From Muribaculaceae bacterium (GTDB lineage: Bacteria; Bacteroidota; Bacteroidia; Bacteroidales; Muribaculaceae), in contig JAIDTS010000432.1 in the NCBI GenBank assembly GCA_029060585.1, positions 1 to 18,219 on the forward strand: a stretch of DNA of 18,219 nt, in the 5' to 3' direction. Under the pieces are notes generated by a model. That model was not told where the DNA came from, ran no database searches, and worked only from the letters and a program-made list of their open reading frames with translations. The translations under genes were made by a program, and so were the position numbers. Shown here piece after piece: positions 8,146 to 15,532 of the stretch; the first letter of the stretch is position 1; each line of letters opens with the position of its first letter.

Positions 8146-8786
8146 AGAGAGTGATAGTCGGGTTCGACCTGGACGATACGCTCGTTGCGGAAGTACTTTT
8201 CATCCGTAGCGGTATACGCTATATAGCAAGATTACTGCATTCCCGCCTACCCGGAATCTCTGAAGAGAGGATCACCTGGCGTATGGAGGCAGCCGCAATG
8301 AGGCGCCAGAACCATTACTCAGCTCTTGAGTCTCTGCTATCGGAATCAGGTCTGACCGATACGGTAAATATGAGGGCCATTGTAAGTGAATTCAGGAGTC
8401 ATCTTCCTGATCCCGAGATCTACCATGCAGCTCCTTCGATTCTTGATATGCTGGAGACACTGCGAGGCAATCCTGAGATAGAGACAGTTTTGATCACGGA
8501 CGGCAGAAGCTCCACGCAACGCAACAAGATTCAGAGCGCAGGATTATATGCCTTTTTCGATTCCGACAATATATATATATCTGAAGAAACCGGATATGAC
8601 AAGACGAGCCCCGACACCTTCCTCCGTGTAATGGAGAAATACGCCGGGGCTGATGAATTTCATTATGTAGGGGATAATCCCGCCAAGGATTTCCTCCATC
8701 CGTCAAGACTCGGATGGCACACACATAGAGTCCATCCTTTTCCCCTCATGATACATCAGGGAATGCCGAGGTATCGATGTATCTGA
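8142..8786 (+). CDS. HAD-superfamily phosphatase-like hydrolase
   Basis: 214-residue cytoplasmic protein of the haloacid dehalogenase superfamily, a probable small-molecule phosphatase. All four HAD motifs are present: motif I GFDLDDTLV with nucleophile D9 and acid D11, motif II VLITDG with T119, motif III TGYDKTSP with K154, and motif IV YVGDNPAKDF with D178 and D183. Residues 15-100 form a helical cap of C1 type, as in phosphoglycolate phosphatase-like enzymes. The substrate cannot be told from sequence. The start ATG overlaps the stop of the upstream gene (ATGA, 8142-8145), so translation is likely coupled. The last 31 bases overlap the 3' end of queE on the other strand. A short (AT)6 run lies inside the gene at 8569-8580. 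Confidence 0.88.
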   Translation: MKRVIVGFDLDDTLVAEVLFIRSGIRYIARLLHSRLPGISEERITWRMEAAAMRRQNHYSALESLLSESGLTDTVNMRAIVSEFRSHLPDPEIYHAAPSILDMLETLRGNPEIETVLITDGRSSTQRNKIQSAGLYAFFDSDNIYISEETGYDKTSPDTFLRVMEKYAGADEFHYVGDNPAKDFLHPSRLGWHTHRVHPFPLMIHQGMPRYRCI

Positions 8787-9358
8787 AGACTGAGAGTCCA
8801 GCGTGGATCCTTAAGGACACGCCGCACGGTGCGAAGAGTGTTGGATTCTCTCTTCTTAGAATCAGCCACATAACAAGGCTGCAAATACATCAAGGTCTTT
8901 TCTTCTATGCACGGCAGATTAAAGTAATCCTCAAGTTCCTGCCCGACATCGACTACTTTTATCTCGTCTGCTCTCTGCACTCTGATTTCAGGATTACCGA
9001 TCATGTCTGCAATACCGGTCTTCGGCGACACTGTCACCCAATCTATTCCTTCCGGGAGTGTATTGGTTCCGTTGGTCTCAATGGCTATCTTCTTGCCCGT
9101 CGCCTGATGAAGCAGACGGATGAAATCAGCGTCTATCCATAATGATGGCTCGCCACCTGTCAACACAACCCAGTCAGCCTTGTACAGATTGACCGCACGG
9201 ACAATATCCGTGTCTGTCATGGCCACTCCTTCGTTATGATGAGTGTCACAAAACGGGCACTGTAGGTTGCATCCGGAAAAACGAATGAACACCGAAGGAT
9301 ATCCGGTATGGTGTCCTTCACCCTGCAGGGAATAAAATATCTCTTTGATCTTCCTCAT
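8756..9358 (-). CDS. queE: 7-carboxy-7-deazaguanine synthase
   Basis: Radical SAM enzyme of 200 residues that converts 6-carboxytetrahydropterin to 7-carboxy-7-deazaguanine in queuosine biosynthesis. The N-terminus EIFYSLQGEGHHTGYPSVFI is the family signature. The cluster-binding motif CNLQCPFC supplies C30, C34 and C37, in the CxxxCxxC spacing. VVLTGGEPS is the SAM-contact GGE motif, and IETNGT and VSPKTG follow. The C-terminus LSLQIHRYLGIP is family-typical, so the gene end is real even though it overlaps the convergent HAD gene by 31 bp. It starts 1 bp after the queD stop and is the last gene of the operon. No terminator is visible beyond it. Confidence 0.96.
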   Translation of the reverse strand: MRKIKEIFYSLQGEGHHTGYPSVFIRFSGCNLQCPFCDTHHNEGVAMTDTDIVRAVNLYKADWVVLTGGEPSLWIDADFIRLLHQATGKKIAIETNGTNTLPEGIDWVTVSPKTGIADMIGNPEIRVQRADEIKVVDVGQELEDYFNLPCIEEKTLMYLQPCYVADSKKRESNTLRTVRRVLKDPRWTLSLQIHRYLGIP

Positions 9359-9359
9359 G

Positions 9360-9692
9360 TCAATCCTCCTCGTAGGCTGCTACATTTCCTTCCGACTCCT
9401 GCACCTCGCATCGGAAACATTCCGGGATTGAGTCCACAATCCAGCGGGCTATGTTTTCGGCAGTCGGATTAAAAGGAAGCACATCATTGAGTATCGCATG
9501 GTCGAGCCTTCCGGCCACCAGTTCCTTTATCTTTGTGAAGTCCACCACCATGCCTGACTCATTAAGTTCCCTTGCGCGGCACTCAACCGTGATAACCCAG
9601 TTATGTCCATGCAGGTTCGTGCATTTGCTATCATAAGGCAGGCAGAGACGATGAGCCGCCGAAATCTCAAGTCTTTTCTTTACGTAGTACAT
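9360..9692 (-). CDS. queD: 6-carboxy-5,6,7,8-tetrahydropterin synthase
   Basis: Zinc enzyme of 110 residues in the PTPS fold. It converts dihydroneopterin triphosphate to 6-carboxytetrahydropterin, the first dedicated step of the deazaguanine pathway. Zinc ligands are H14 (ISAAHRL), H28 and H30 (LHGHNW). The catalytic Cys is C24, in the CxxxHGH arrangement that marks QueD rather than eukaryotic PTPS. MVVDFTKIKELV and LDHAILND are the usual central segments, and the C-terminal ESEGNVAAYEED carries the substrate-binding Glu. Length fits the short QueD class. It lies 22 bp after queC and 1 bp before queE. Confidence 0.95.
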   Translation of the reverse strand: MYYVKKRLEISAAHRLCLPYDSKCTNLHGHNWVITVECRARELNESGMVVDFTKIKELVAGRLDHAILNDVLPFNPTAENIARWIVDSIPECFRCEVQESEGNVAAYEED

Positions 9693-9714
9693 AAATGTTC
9701 CTTCCTATCCATAA

Positions 9715-10356
9715 TTAATCATTGATATCTATGCCTGCATCGCGAAGTGCCTCCATGCGCTCTACGCAAGTTCCACATTTTCCACAATGCTTCTCTCCTC
9801 CCTTATAGCACGAGTAAGTCAGACGGTAGTCGACACCTATTCGTTTCCCGATACGCGCGATATCGCTTTTCGTGATATCTGTATAGGGAGCGTCGATCAC
9901 TATTCCGTCATAAGTGCCTTGACGTATGGCCTCACTCATTGCATTTATGAATCCGGGGCGACAGTCTGGATAGATGGCATGATCTCCTCCATGGTTGGCG
10001 AGCATTACTTTCTTAAGTCCGCGGCTTTCGGCAAGTCCTGCAGCGACAGAAAGCATAATACCGTTTCTAAAAGGAACTACCGTAGACTTCATGTTTTCGT
10101 CAGCATAATGGCCTTCGGGAATATCGTCGCCGCCTATCAAAAGAGAAGACTTGAAATACTGTCCCATAAAGTCCAGAGGAATCACTAAATGCTCTATTCC
10201 AAGCATCTCGCAGTTCTTACGGGCACATTCAATCTCCCTTGCATTGTGTTTTGAACCATAATCAAATGTGACAGCGAGAGCGATCTGATCCTTTCGATCG
10301 TGAAGCAGAGTGGTTGAGTCCATCCCACCACTCAATACAATTACCGAATCTTTCAT
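9715..10356 (-). CDS. queC: 7-cyano-7-deazaguanine synthase
   Basis: ATP-dependent amidotransferase-like enzyme of 213 residues that converts 7-carboxy-7-deazaguanine to preQ0. VLSGGMDSTTLL (residues 7-18) is the PP-loop SGGxDS pyrophosphatase motif. VPFRNGIMLSVAAGLAE and GDHAIYPDCRPGF are QueC hallmarks. Four C-terminal cysteines, C183, C191, C194 and C197 (CYKGGEKHCGKCGTC), form the zinc site. The start is set at the ATG at 10356, giving the family-typical MKDSVIVLSGG. A TTG at 10368 would add four residues and overlap the queF end, and looks less likely. The queF stop is 1 bp upstream, so translation is probably coupled. Confidence 0.95.
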   Translation of the reverse strand: MKDSVIVLSGGMDSTTLLHDRKDQIALAVTFDYGSKHNAREIECARKNCEMLGIEHLVIPLDFMGQYFKSSLLIGGDDIPEGHYADENMKSTVVPFRNGIMLSVAAGLAESRGLKKVMLANHGGDHAIYPDCRPGFINAMSEAIRQGTYDGIVIDAPYTDITKSDIARIGKRIGVDYRLTYSCYKGGEKHCGKCGTCVERMEALRDAGIDIND

Positions 10357-10357
10357 A

Positions 10358-10822
10358 TCAAAAATCAAGCATATCGATTCTTCTTCTTTTTTCCAAATCC
10401 TTATGGTCTGCGTCTCCCCAGTTGGCGAAAGGATGAATGGAGATGCCTCCTCTGGGCATAAAAATTCCCTTCACTTCTATATATCTCGGATCCATGAGAT
10501 CCCGCAGATCCTTCATTATGATATTTATGCAGTCTTCGTGGAAGTCGCCGTGATTACGAAATGAAAAAAGATAGAGCTTCAAGCTCTTGCTCTCTACCAT
10601 CCAGGTGCGGGGGATATAGGAAATCTTGATGTGGCCGAAATCCGGCTGTCCCGTCTTCGGACAGAGTGTAGTGAATTCGGGGCAGTCAAGACGCACCACA
10701 TATTCATGCTCAGGATGCTTGTTATCAAATGTCTCCAGCAGCTGCGGAGCGTAATCGGTGGGATACTTTGTCCCCTGATTACCGAGGAGTGTTACTCCTT
10801 CAAGTTCTTCTTCTGTTCTCAT
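10358..10822 (-). CDS. queF: NADPH-dependent 7-cyano-7-deazaguanine (preQ0) reductase
   Basis: Cytoplasmic T-fold enzyme of 154 residues, the short Bacillus-type QueF. It reduces the nitrile of preQ0 to the amine of preQ1, the base that Tgt inserts into tRNA. The catalytic Cys is C54 in [14 protein letters not shown], with the general acid D61. The QueF signature [20 protein letters not shown] (77-96) binds NADPH and, with E96, substrate. The C-terminal [17 protein letters not shown] is also conserved. It is the first gene of the operon; the ATG at 10822 gives the standard N-terminus. Promoter and leader lie at 10823-10927. The presence of QueF shows the pathway runs to queuosine rather than stopping at preQ0. 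Confidence 0.96.
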   Translation of the reverse strand: MRTEEELEGVTLLGNQGTKYPTDYAPQLLETFDNKHPEHEYVVRLDCPEFTTLCPKTGQPDFGHIKISYIPRTWMVESKSLKLYLFSFRNHGDFHEDCINIIMKDLRDLMDPRYIEVKGIFMPRGGISIHPFANWGDADHKDLEKRRRIDMLDF

Positions 10823-10851
10823 ATGTTCTGATCATCAAAGGTGATTCAAAA

Positions 10852-10866
10852 TCCGGAATGTCCGGA
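10852..10866 (-). repeat. Small TCCGGA hairpin in the queF leader
   Basis: Two copies of the palindrome TCCGGA (10852-10857 and 10861-10866) lie 3 bases apart in the untranslated leader and can pair as a 6-bp stem. A second short stem upstream is possible (TCGGA with TCCGA). It does not match any preQ1 riboswitch pattern that I can recognise. Confidence 0.35.
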
Positions 10867-10896
10867 AGCAATCGGAAATACAGTCCGACGCCGACA

Positions 10897-10927
10897 CAAA
10901 ATTACTAAAAAATCCGCTATCTCACAA
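10897..10927 (-). promoter_or_regulatory. Promoter of the queF-queC-queD-queE operon
   Basis: On the minus strand TAATTTTG (10904-10897) is an exact -7 element, and TTG (10927-10925) lies 20 bp upstream as a -33 box. Transcription should start near 10890, giving a leader of about 68 nt. The -33 box falls in the loop and stem of the terminator of the upstream operon. Confidence 0.75.
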
Positions 10928-10936
10928 TAGCGGATT
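10907..10936 (-). terminator. Intrinsic terminator of the porin/Gate-protein operon
   Basis: A perfect 10-bp stem between 10911-10920 (AATCCGCTAT) and 10927-10936 (ATAGCGGATT), with a 6-base loop, is followed on the minus strand by six T residues (10912-10907). It lies 48 bp past the stop of the membrane-protein gene. Confidence 0.88.
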
Positions 10937-10984
10937 CCAAATGGCCTTATGTTTTATTATTTTTTAGAGTATCATGATGCAAAA

Positions 10985-12172
10985 TCAGAGGATTAGCATG
11001 GCGAGCAGATGTGCTACGACAGCCGCGACAAGGCCGCCGATCGTGTGGGCGAGGATTGCCTTGGAAGTCAGATTGCGGTAACCAAGAGAGTCAAGCATGG
11101 CGGTGTGGGTACTGAGATAACCGCTCCAGCACATTCCAATGGCAGTGAAGACACAGATAGCGTTGCCGTCTACCCAACCTTCAGCCATGAACTTCGGGAG
11201 CAATCCGAGCGCGGCTCCTACCGCTCCAAGAGCAGTAATAGGGAAACCGATAAGATGCGGATCATGGAAACCGAAAAGCCATTCAAACACTACGTTGACC
11301 TTTCCTACCAACGCAGGAAGAAGTTCGACTCCTTGATAGGCACTTCCGTCATATCCATCAGGGCCGGCGCCGAAAGTGAGCATCATCACAAGAGTGGAAA
11401 TCACGAGCACACCGGGGATGATAGCGAGTCCTACCTCTACACCGCCCTTACCTCCGTCGAGAACTGCATTAAGTATGCGGGTGAAAAGTGATTCATTTTC
11501 ATTCTTTCCTTCCTCCTCAGTCTTCTTAATCTCATCATAGACCTCGTCTACGGCCGCCATATCGCGGTAGTCGGGATGTGAACGAAGGATAAAACTTTGC
11601 ATACATCGTGTCGACACCACGCACCCGACTATCGCACCGACAAAGCCGATGAGTGGCTCAACCGTATATCCGAGGCTGATCATATAGATTATCACAAGAA
11701 GTCCCATTCCGAATGCAGTTCCGAAATTGGTCAGTGATATGAATTGATACTTCTTGAAGTAGCGGGCAAACTGCTTGTCTTTGGAGATTGTGATTATAGC
11801 AGGATTATCGGAAAGAAAGGTCATCACTCCTCCCAGAGATGCGACACCTGGAAGGTTAAATATTGGCTTCATGACAGGATGGAGGATTTTCTGAAGCATT
11901 TCGACCACACCGAACTCTACAAGAATTCGACCGAGGGCTCCGGTCAGCACGCATACCGCCATCAGGAAAAAGCATGTATTCAGCAGCAGATCATGGGCAG
12001 TGGCCATCATGGTCTTCATCATCGGGGCGACCCCCATCTTATAGGCTATCGCTCCAAAGATTACAAAAACCCACATAAGGCACACGATGCCTTTTAGGTA
12101 AACTTTACCTCCTGTCTTTGCCTTTTGACCCGAAGAAGTTTCTTTCTCGGTCGTTACATTAGTAGAGTCCAT
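10985..12172 (-). CDS. Gate-domain (nucleoside-recognition-like) inner-membrane protein
   Basis: 395-residue polytopic membrane protein. After a polar 24-residue N-terminus come about ten hydrophobic spans in two halves, split by a charged cytoplasmic-type loop (about residues 205-235, EVYDEIKKTEEEGKNENES). Each half has features of the Gate/nucleoside-recognition domain (PF07670) seen in SpmA/SpmB and nucleoside transporters: GVVEMLQKILHPVMKPIFNLPG followed by FLSDNPAIITISKD, and in the second half GLAIIPGVLVISTLVMML and CWSGYLSTHTAMLDSLG. It resembles the uncharacterised CD0519/CD1768-like membrane proteins. The transported substrate is unknown. The gene starts 4 bp after the porin stop, so the two are co-transcribed and perhaps form an outer/inner membrane uptake pair. 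The family assignment is by eye. Confidence 0.75.
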   Translation of the reverse strand: MDSTNVTTEKETSSGQKAKTGGKVYLKGIVCLMWVFVIFGAIAYKMGVAPMMKTMMATAHDLLLNTCFFLMAVCVLTGALGRILVEFGVVEMLQKILHPVMKPIFNLPGVASLGGVMTFLSDNPAIITISKDKQFARYFKKYQFISLTNFGTAFGMGLLVIIYMISLGYTVEPLIGFVGAIVGCVVSTRCMQSFILRSHPDYRDMAAVDEVYDEIKKTEEEGKNENESLFTRILNAVLDGGKGGVEVGLAIIPGVLVISTLVMMLTFGAGPDGYDGSAYQGVELLPALVGKVNVVFEWLFGFHDPHLIGFPITALGAVGAALGLLPKFMAEGWVDGNAICVFTAIGMCWSGYLSTHTAMLDSLGYRNLTSKAILAHTIGGLVAAVVAHLLAMLIL

Positions 12173-12176
12173 ACCA

Positions 12177-13235
12177 TTATTTAATATTTAGAAGGTTCAT
12201 GTGCCAGGTGAGACCAATGGAAGCATACATCGTTTCTTTCTGCATGAGGTCGGATGGATTATAGTTTTCGCCAAACGATCCGAAAGCCGCAGCATGCACC
12301 TTAAGCAGGTGTCTGCGATTACTTATTGGATACCATTCGGCTACCGCTCCGGCGATTACGAGCTCCGTGCCTCGAGCCACTTCGGTTTTGTCGGTCATAT
12401 TTACTCCGCGGTTGCAATCGTAGGAGGCTTTGGCTGTAAGCTTCCATTTCGGGGAAATATCCCAGGCGAACTCAGCCATGAAGGTATTGTTTTTGAAAGC
12501 CCTGTTGTCAGGATAAGTTCGGGTCATGAGATCAAGCAATACAGTAAAACGATTGTCAATCTCAAGTTTATTGCCAAGCGCTATGTAGTTGCAGTATTTT
12601 CCTTTGAGGAATTCCACCTCATTGAGCGACCAAATAGTCTCAAAGCGAAGCTTGTCGGTAATATAATGTCCACCTCTCCACATAAGATTGTAGCTGTAAA
12701 GGTTGCGCTGTTGCGGAGTGGCGAATAAACTCTGCGAAATCTGAAATGCCAGATGGTCATCAGCAGTTAGTTGATAACCGCCGGATACTCCAAACTGATA
12801 ACAGGCGACATTCGAGACAAACAGATTAGGACACATCAGATTGATCGGGGCTCGATCGTATTCGTAGCCTCCAATCATCACCACCTGTTTGCCGGCTCCC
12901 AGATCGAAGCGTCCATGCGCATAGCTTATGTCGAGAATATCGGTCTGATCCCAGAAAGTATGGTCTTTAGGCGTTCTGGAAAAGCGCTGGCGCCAAGTGT
13001 AGGTTAGCCCTTCAGTCAGCTGTCCATGAGCTTTCAGAGCAATATATTTGCCAATGAAGCCGGTCTGGGAATTATCAAGTTTTCCTTGATGCTTCAAGAG
13101 CTGCCAGTCCAGCCTTGCGTCAAGGTCTAATGATACAAGATGCTCGTCTTCATTTCTGTCGCCATCTGAAGCGGCGAAGGAAACGAGAGAAAAGGTCATC
13201 ATGGCTGCCGCGGCAGCAAGTTTCTTCAGTGTCAT
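12177..13235 (-). CDS. Outer-membrane porin, phosphate-selective O/P-like
   Basis: 352-residue protein with a signal peptide (MTLKKLAAAAAMMTFSLVSFAA, cleaved near residue 22), then alternating amphipathic strands rich in aromatic residues, ending in YASIGLTWHMNLLNIK. This is the look of a 16-strand porin of the O/P family common in Bacteroidota. GAGKQVVMIGGYEYDRAP matches the segment after the first hairpins, where the family has GKQ. Several lysine/arginine-rich strands would suit anion passage, but the substrate is not known. A longer reading from 13283 is rejected because its ATG overlaps the -7 element and would place 16 polar residues before the signal peptide. It is the first gene of an operon with the Gate-domain protein. 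Confidence 0.75.
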   Translation of the reverse strand: MTLKKLAAAAAMMTFSLVSFAASDGDRNEDEHLVSLDLDARLDWQLLKHQGKLDNSQTGFIGKYIALKAHGQLTEGLTYTWRQRFSRTPKDHTFWDQTDILDISYAHGRFDLGAGKQVVMIGGYEYDRAPINLMCPNLFVSNVACYQFGVSGGYQLTADDHLAFQISQSLFATPQQRNLYSYNLMWRGGHYITDKLRFETIWSLNEVEFLKGKYCNYIALGNKLEIDNRFTVLLDLMTRTYPDNRAFKNNTFMAEFAWDISPKWKLTAKASYDCNRGVNMTDKTEVARGTELVIAGAVAEWYPISNRRHLLKVHAAAFGSFGENYNPSDLMQKETMYASIGLTWHMNLLNIK

Positions 13236-13280
13236 GAGTCGTCTGTGGTTCAATAGTAGGTCATGATGTATTTTACGGCA

Positions 13281-13312
13281 CAAAATTAAAAAATTATTCC
13301 TAATCCGACAAA
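13281..13312 (-). promoter_or_regulatory. Promoter of the porin operon
   Basis: On the minus strand TTTG (13312-13309), a 20-bp spacer and TAATTTTG (13288-13281) match the Bacteroidota consensus exactly. Transcription should start near 13275, about 40 nt before the porin ATG at 13235. It is divergent from the pepT promoter, with about 70 bp between the two. Confidence 0.85.
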
Positions 13313-13380
13313 TTTAAAGCAGAATATTTATACTTCCCCGCTATCTTCCTATCTTCAATAGCAAATAGTATAAAATACAA

Positions 13381-13412
13381 TTTGCATATATCGCATAAAT
13401 TTTGTAACTTTG
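13381..13412 (+). promoter_or_regulatory. Promoter of the pepT-miaA-nuclease-mnmE operon
   Basis: TTTG (13381-13384), a 20-bp spacer and TAACTTTG (13405-13412) are an exact consensus match. Transcription should start near 13419, about 29 nt before the pepT ATG at 13448. This rules out a longer pepT reading from the TTG at 13382, which would start inside the promoter. Confidence 0.85.
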
Positions 13413-13447
13413 CGCGTGAAATAGAATCGCTAAACAATTTGACCACA

Positions 13448-14665
13448 ATGACAGTAACCGATAGATTTTTAGAATTTATAAAATTCGACACCCAAAGCGA
13501 CGAAGAGACCAACCTCACTCCCTCCACTCCGGGACAGATGACGTTTGCCCGCCATCTCAAGACACTCGTTGAAGGCATGGGGCTTGAAGACATCACTCTT
13601 GACGATAACGGTTACCTTATGGCCACTCTCCCCGCAAATACCGATAGAGAGATTCCCACTGTAGGATTCATCGCTCATATGGATACTGCTCCGGATATGA
13701 GTGGACGCCACGTCAACGCCCGCATAGTTGAGAACTATGACGGTACTGCTATCACACTCAACGAAAAGCTCCGCATCTATCTTAGTCCGGATGAATTCCC
13801 GGAGCTTCTCAACTATATCGGACAGGATCTGATCGTCACCGACGGCACCACCCTGCTTGGAGCCGATGACAAAGCCGGAATCGCAGAAATACTTACTGCG
13901 GTAGCTCGCCTGCAGGCTAACCCTGATGTGAAGCACGGTAAGATCCGGATTGCATTCAATCCCGATGAAGAGATAGGCAAGGGCGCCCACAAGTTCGACG
14001 TAGAGCGATTCGGTTGCGATTTCGCCTACACTATGGACGGAGGAGCAGTCGGAGAACTGGAATATGAGAACTTCAACGCAGCTTCCGCTAAAGTGACTAT
14101 AAAGGGACGCAACGTACATCCCGGCACAGCAAAGCACAAAATGGTCAACTCCATTCGTGTAGCCAACCAGTTCATTCAGATGCTTCCGCGCTGGGAGACT
14201 CCGGAGCATACGGAAGGTTATGAGGGATTCTATCATCTCATAGGCATAGAAGGCTCAGTTGAGGAGACAACCCTCACATACATCATCCGCGACCATGACC
14301 GGGCTCGTTTCGAAAGCCGCAAGCGCGAGATAGAGCATCTCTGCCGTAAGACCAATATGGAGCATCCGGGAAGCTGCAGCGTAGAGATCAAGGATCAATA
14401 CTATAATATGAGGGAGAAGATCGAACCCATGATGTATATCATCGAGATCGCAGAGAAGGCCATGCGCGAGGCCGGTGTGACCCCCAAGGTGCAACCCATC
14501 CGTGGCGGCACAGACGGTGCCCAGCTTTCTTTTAAGGGACTCCCCTGCCCCAATATCTTCGCGGGCGGAGAGAATATGCATGGACGCTATGAGTTCGTAT
14601 CAATCCAATCAATGGAGAAGGCGACCGACGTTATCTTCAATATCGCTAAGATCGTAGCGGAGTAA
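13448..14665 (+). CDS. pepT: Peptidase T (tripeptide aminopeptidase)
   Basis: Cytoplasmic di-zinc M20-family peptidase of 405 residues that removes the N-terminal residue from tripeptides. Zinc ligands and catalytic residues are in place: H77 in [14 protein letters not shown] with D79, bridging D140 in [10 protein letters not shown]174 (base) and E175 in [12 protein letters not shown]197 in [10 protein letters not shown], and H378 in [12 protein letters not shown]. The dimerisation domain sits between about residues 205 and 310, with [16 protein letters not shown]. Length matches E. coli PepT (408). The ATG at 13448 begins the family-typical [17 protein letters not shown]. It is the first gene of the operon, and miaA starts 9 bp after it. 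Confidence 0.96.
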   Translation: MTVTDRFLEFIKFDTQSDEETNLTPSTPGQMTFARHLKTLVEGMGLEDITLDDNGYLMATLPANTDREIPTVGFIAHMDTAPDMSGRHVNARIVENYDGTAITLNEKLRIYLSPDEFPELLNYIGQDLIVTDGTTLLGADDKAGIAEILTAVARLQANPDVKHGKIRIAFNPDEEIGKGAHKFDVERFGCDFAYTMDGGAVGELEYENFNAASAKVTIKGRNVHPGTAKHKMVNSIRVANQFIQMLPRWETPEHTEGYEGFYHLIGIEGSVEETTLTYIIRDHDRARFESRKREIEHLCRKTNMEHPGSCSVEIKDQYYNMREKIEPMMYIIEIAEKAMREAGVTPKVQPIRGGTDGAQLSFKGLPCPNIFAGGENMHGRYEFVSIQSMEKATDVIFNIAKIVAE

Positions 14666-14674
14666 TCCGCCAAC

Positions 14675-15532
14675 GTGTTTCACGCCTTGAAGAAACTGAT
14701 TGTAGTCACCGGACCTACAGCTTCCGGAAAGTCCGATCTCGCGGTCAGACTCGCACTTGAGCATGACACAGAGATAATCTCCGCCGATTCCCGGCAGGTT
14801 TATAAAGGAATACCGATCGTCACCGCCGTTCCTGACATGAGTCAGCGAGCGGGGGTGACTCATCATCTTATGGAGATGCTTCCCCTCGACGCCTATTATT
14901 CAGCGGCTATGTTTGAGGAGGATGCGTTGAGGATAGCCCATGAAATCTGGAAGAAACGCGATATTGCTATCGTGTGCGGCGGATCAATGATGTATGTAGA
15001 TGCCCTTCTAAACGGTATCGACGAACTTCCTACCGTTCCCGACAGCATCCGTATTCCACTGATGCACGAATGGAAACAAAATGGTGATGATTGGCTTCGT
15101 GACCGGTTGAAGACCCTTGATCCGGAATACTTCGCAATAGTGGATAAGGCCAATATGAAGAGGATTTTCCACGCTGTTGAAATCTGCATGACTGCGGGCT
15201 CCACCTACACATCACTCCGCACAGGCAAGAAAAAGAAGCGCGACTTCGAGATTGAGAAGATAGTGATTGACCTGCCAAGGGAGGTTTTGTTTGACCGTAT
15301 AAATAGAAGGGTAATCACCATGGTGGAGCAAGGACTTGAGGAAGAGGCCCGGAGGGTGTATCCTATGCGTCATCTCAACTCGCTCAATACCGTAGGCCTG
15401 AAAGAAATGTTCGCCTATTTTGATGGGGAAATGGATTTCGATACGGCTGTGGCCAGAATACAGAAAAATACACGGGTATACGCAAAAAAGCAGCTTACCT
15501 GGCTTAAAAAAGGAAAAGAGCAGAATGGATAA
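14675..15532 (+). CDS. miaA: tRNA dimethylallyltransferase
   Basis: Transfers a dimethylallyl group to N6 of A37 in tRNAs that read codons starting with U. 285 residues, starting with GTG at 14675; no ATG fits better. The P-loop is GPTASGKS (13-20), DSRQVYK (38-44) includes the catalytic Asp, and CGGSMMYVDALLNGIDELP follows. The C-terminal RVYAKKQLTWLKK is the usual tRNA-binding end. After QVYKG the usual DIGTAKP reads PIVTAVP, so the conserved Lys is replaced while the Thr is kept. This is a departure from the standard MiaA pattern, perhaps marking a second, divergent paralogue as found in some Bacteroidota. It lies 9 bp after pepT, and its last 8 bases overlap the nuclease gene. Confidence 0.92.
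   Translation: MFHALKKLIVVTGPTASGKSDLAVRLALEHDTEIISADSRQVYKGIPIVTAVPDMSQRAGVTHHLMEMLPLDAYYSAAMFEEDALRIAHEIWKKRDIAIVCGGSMMYVDALLNGIDELPTVPDSIRIPLMHEWKQNGDDWLRDRLKTLDPEYFAIVDKANMKRIFHAVEICMTAGSTYTSLRTGKKKKRDFEIEKIVIDLPREVLFDRINRRVITMVEQGLEEEARRVYPMRHLNSLNTVGLKEMFAYFDGEMDFDTAVARIQKNTRVYAKKQLTWLKKGKEQNG

Noticed and set aside
8569..8580. (AT)6 run inside the HAD gene as a phase-variation tract
   Set aside because: Six dinucleotide units in frame is short, the encoded residues fit the fold, and nothing else suggests switching.
10823..10890. Known preQ1 riboswitch upstream of queF
   Set aside because: I see no match to the conserved preQ1-I, -II or -III core. Only simple small hairpins are visible.
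11009..11491. 160-residue plus-strand reading frame opposite the Gate-domain protein
   Set aside because: It is antisense to a well-supported membrane protein, has low-complexity polar content, and has no family resemblance or promoter.
13469..14236. 255-residue minus-strand reading frame opposite pepT
   Set aside because: pepT on the other strand has all zinc ligands and a promoter. The antisense frame looks like a codon-bias shadow.
15420..15524. Longer nuclease start inside miaA
   Set aside because: It would put 35 charged residues before the membrane anchor and extend the overlap with miaA to over 110 bp. The ATG at 15525 gives a natural anchor.
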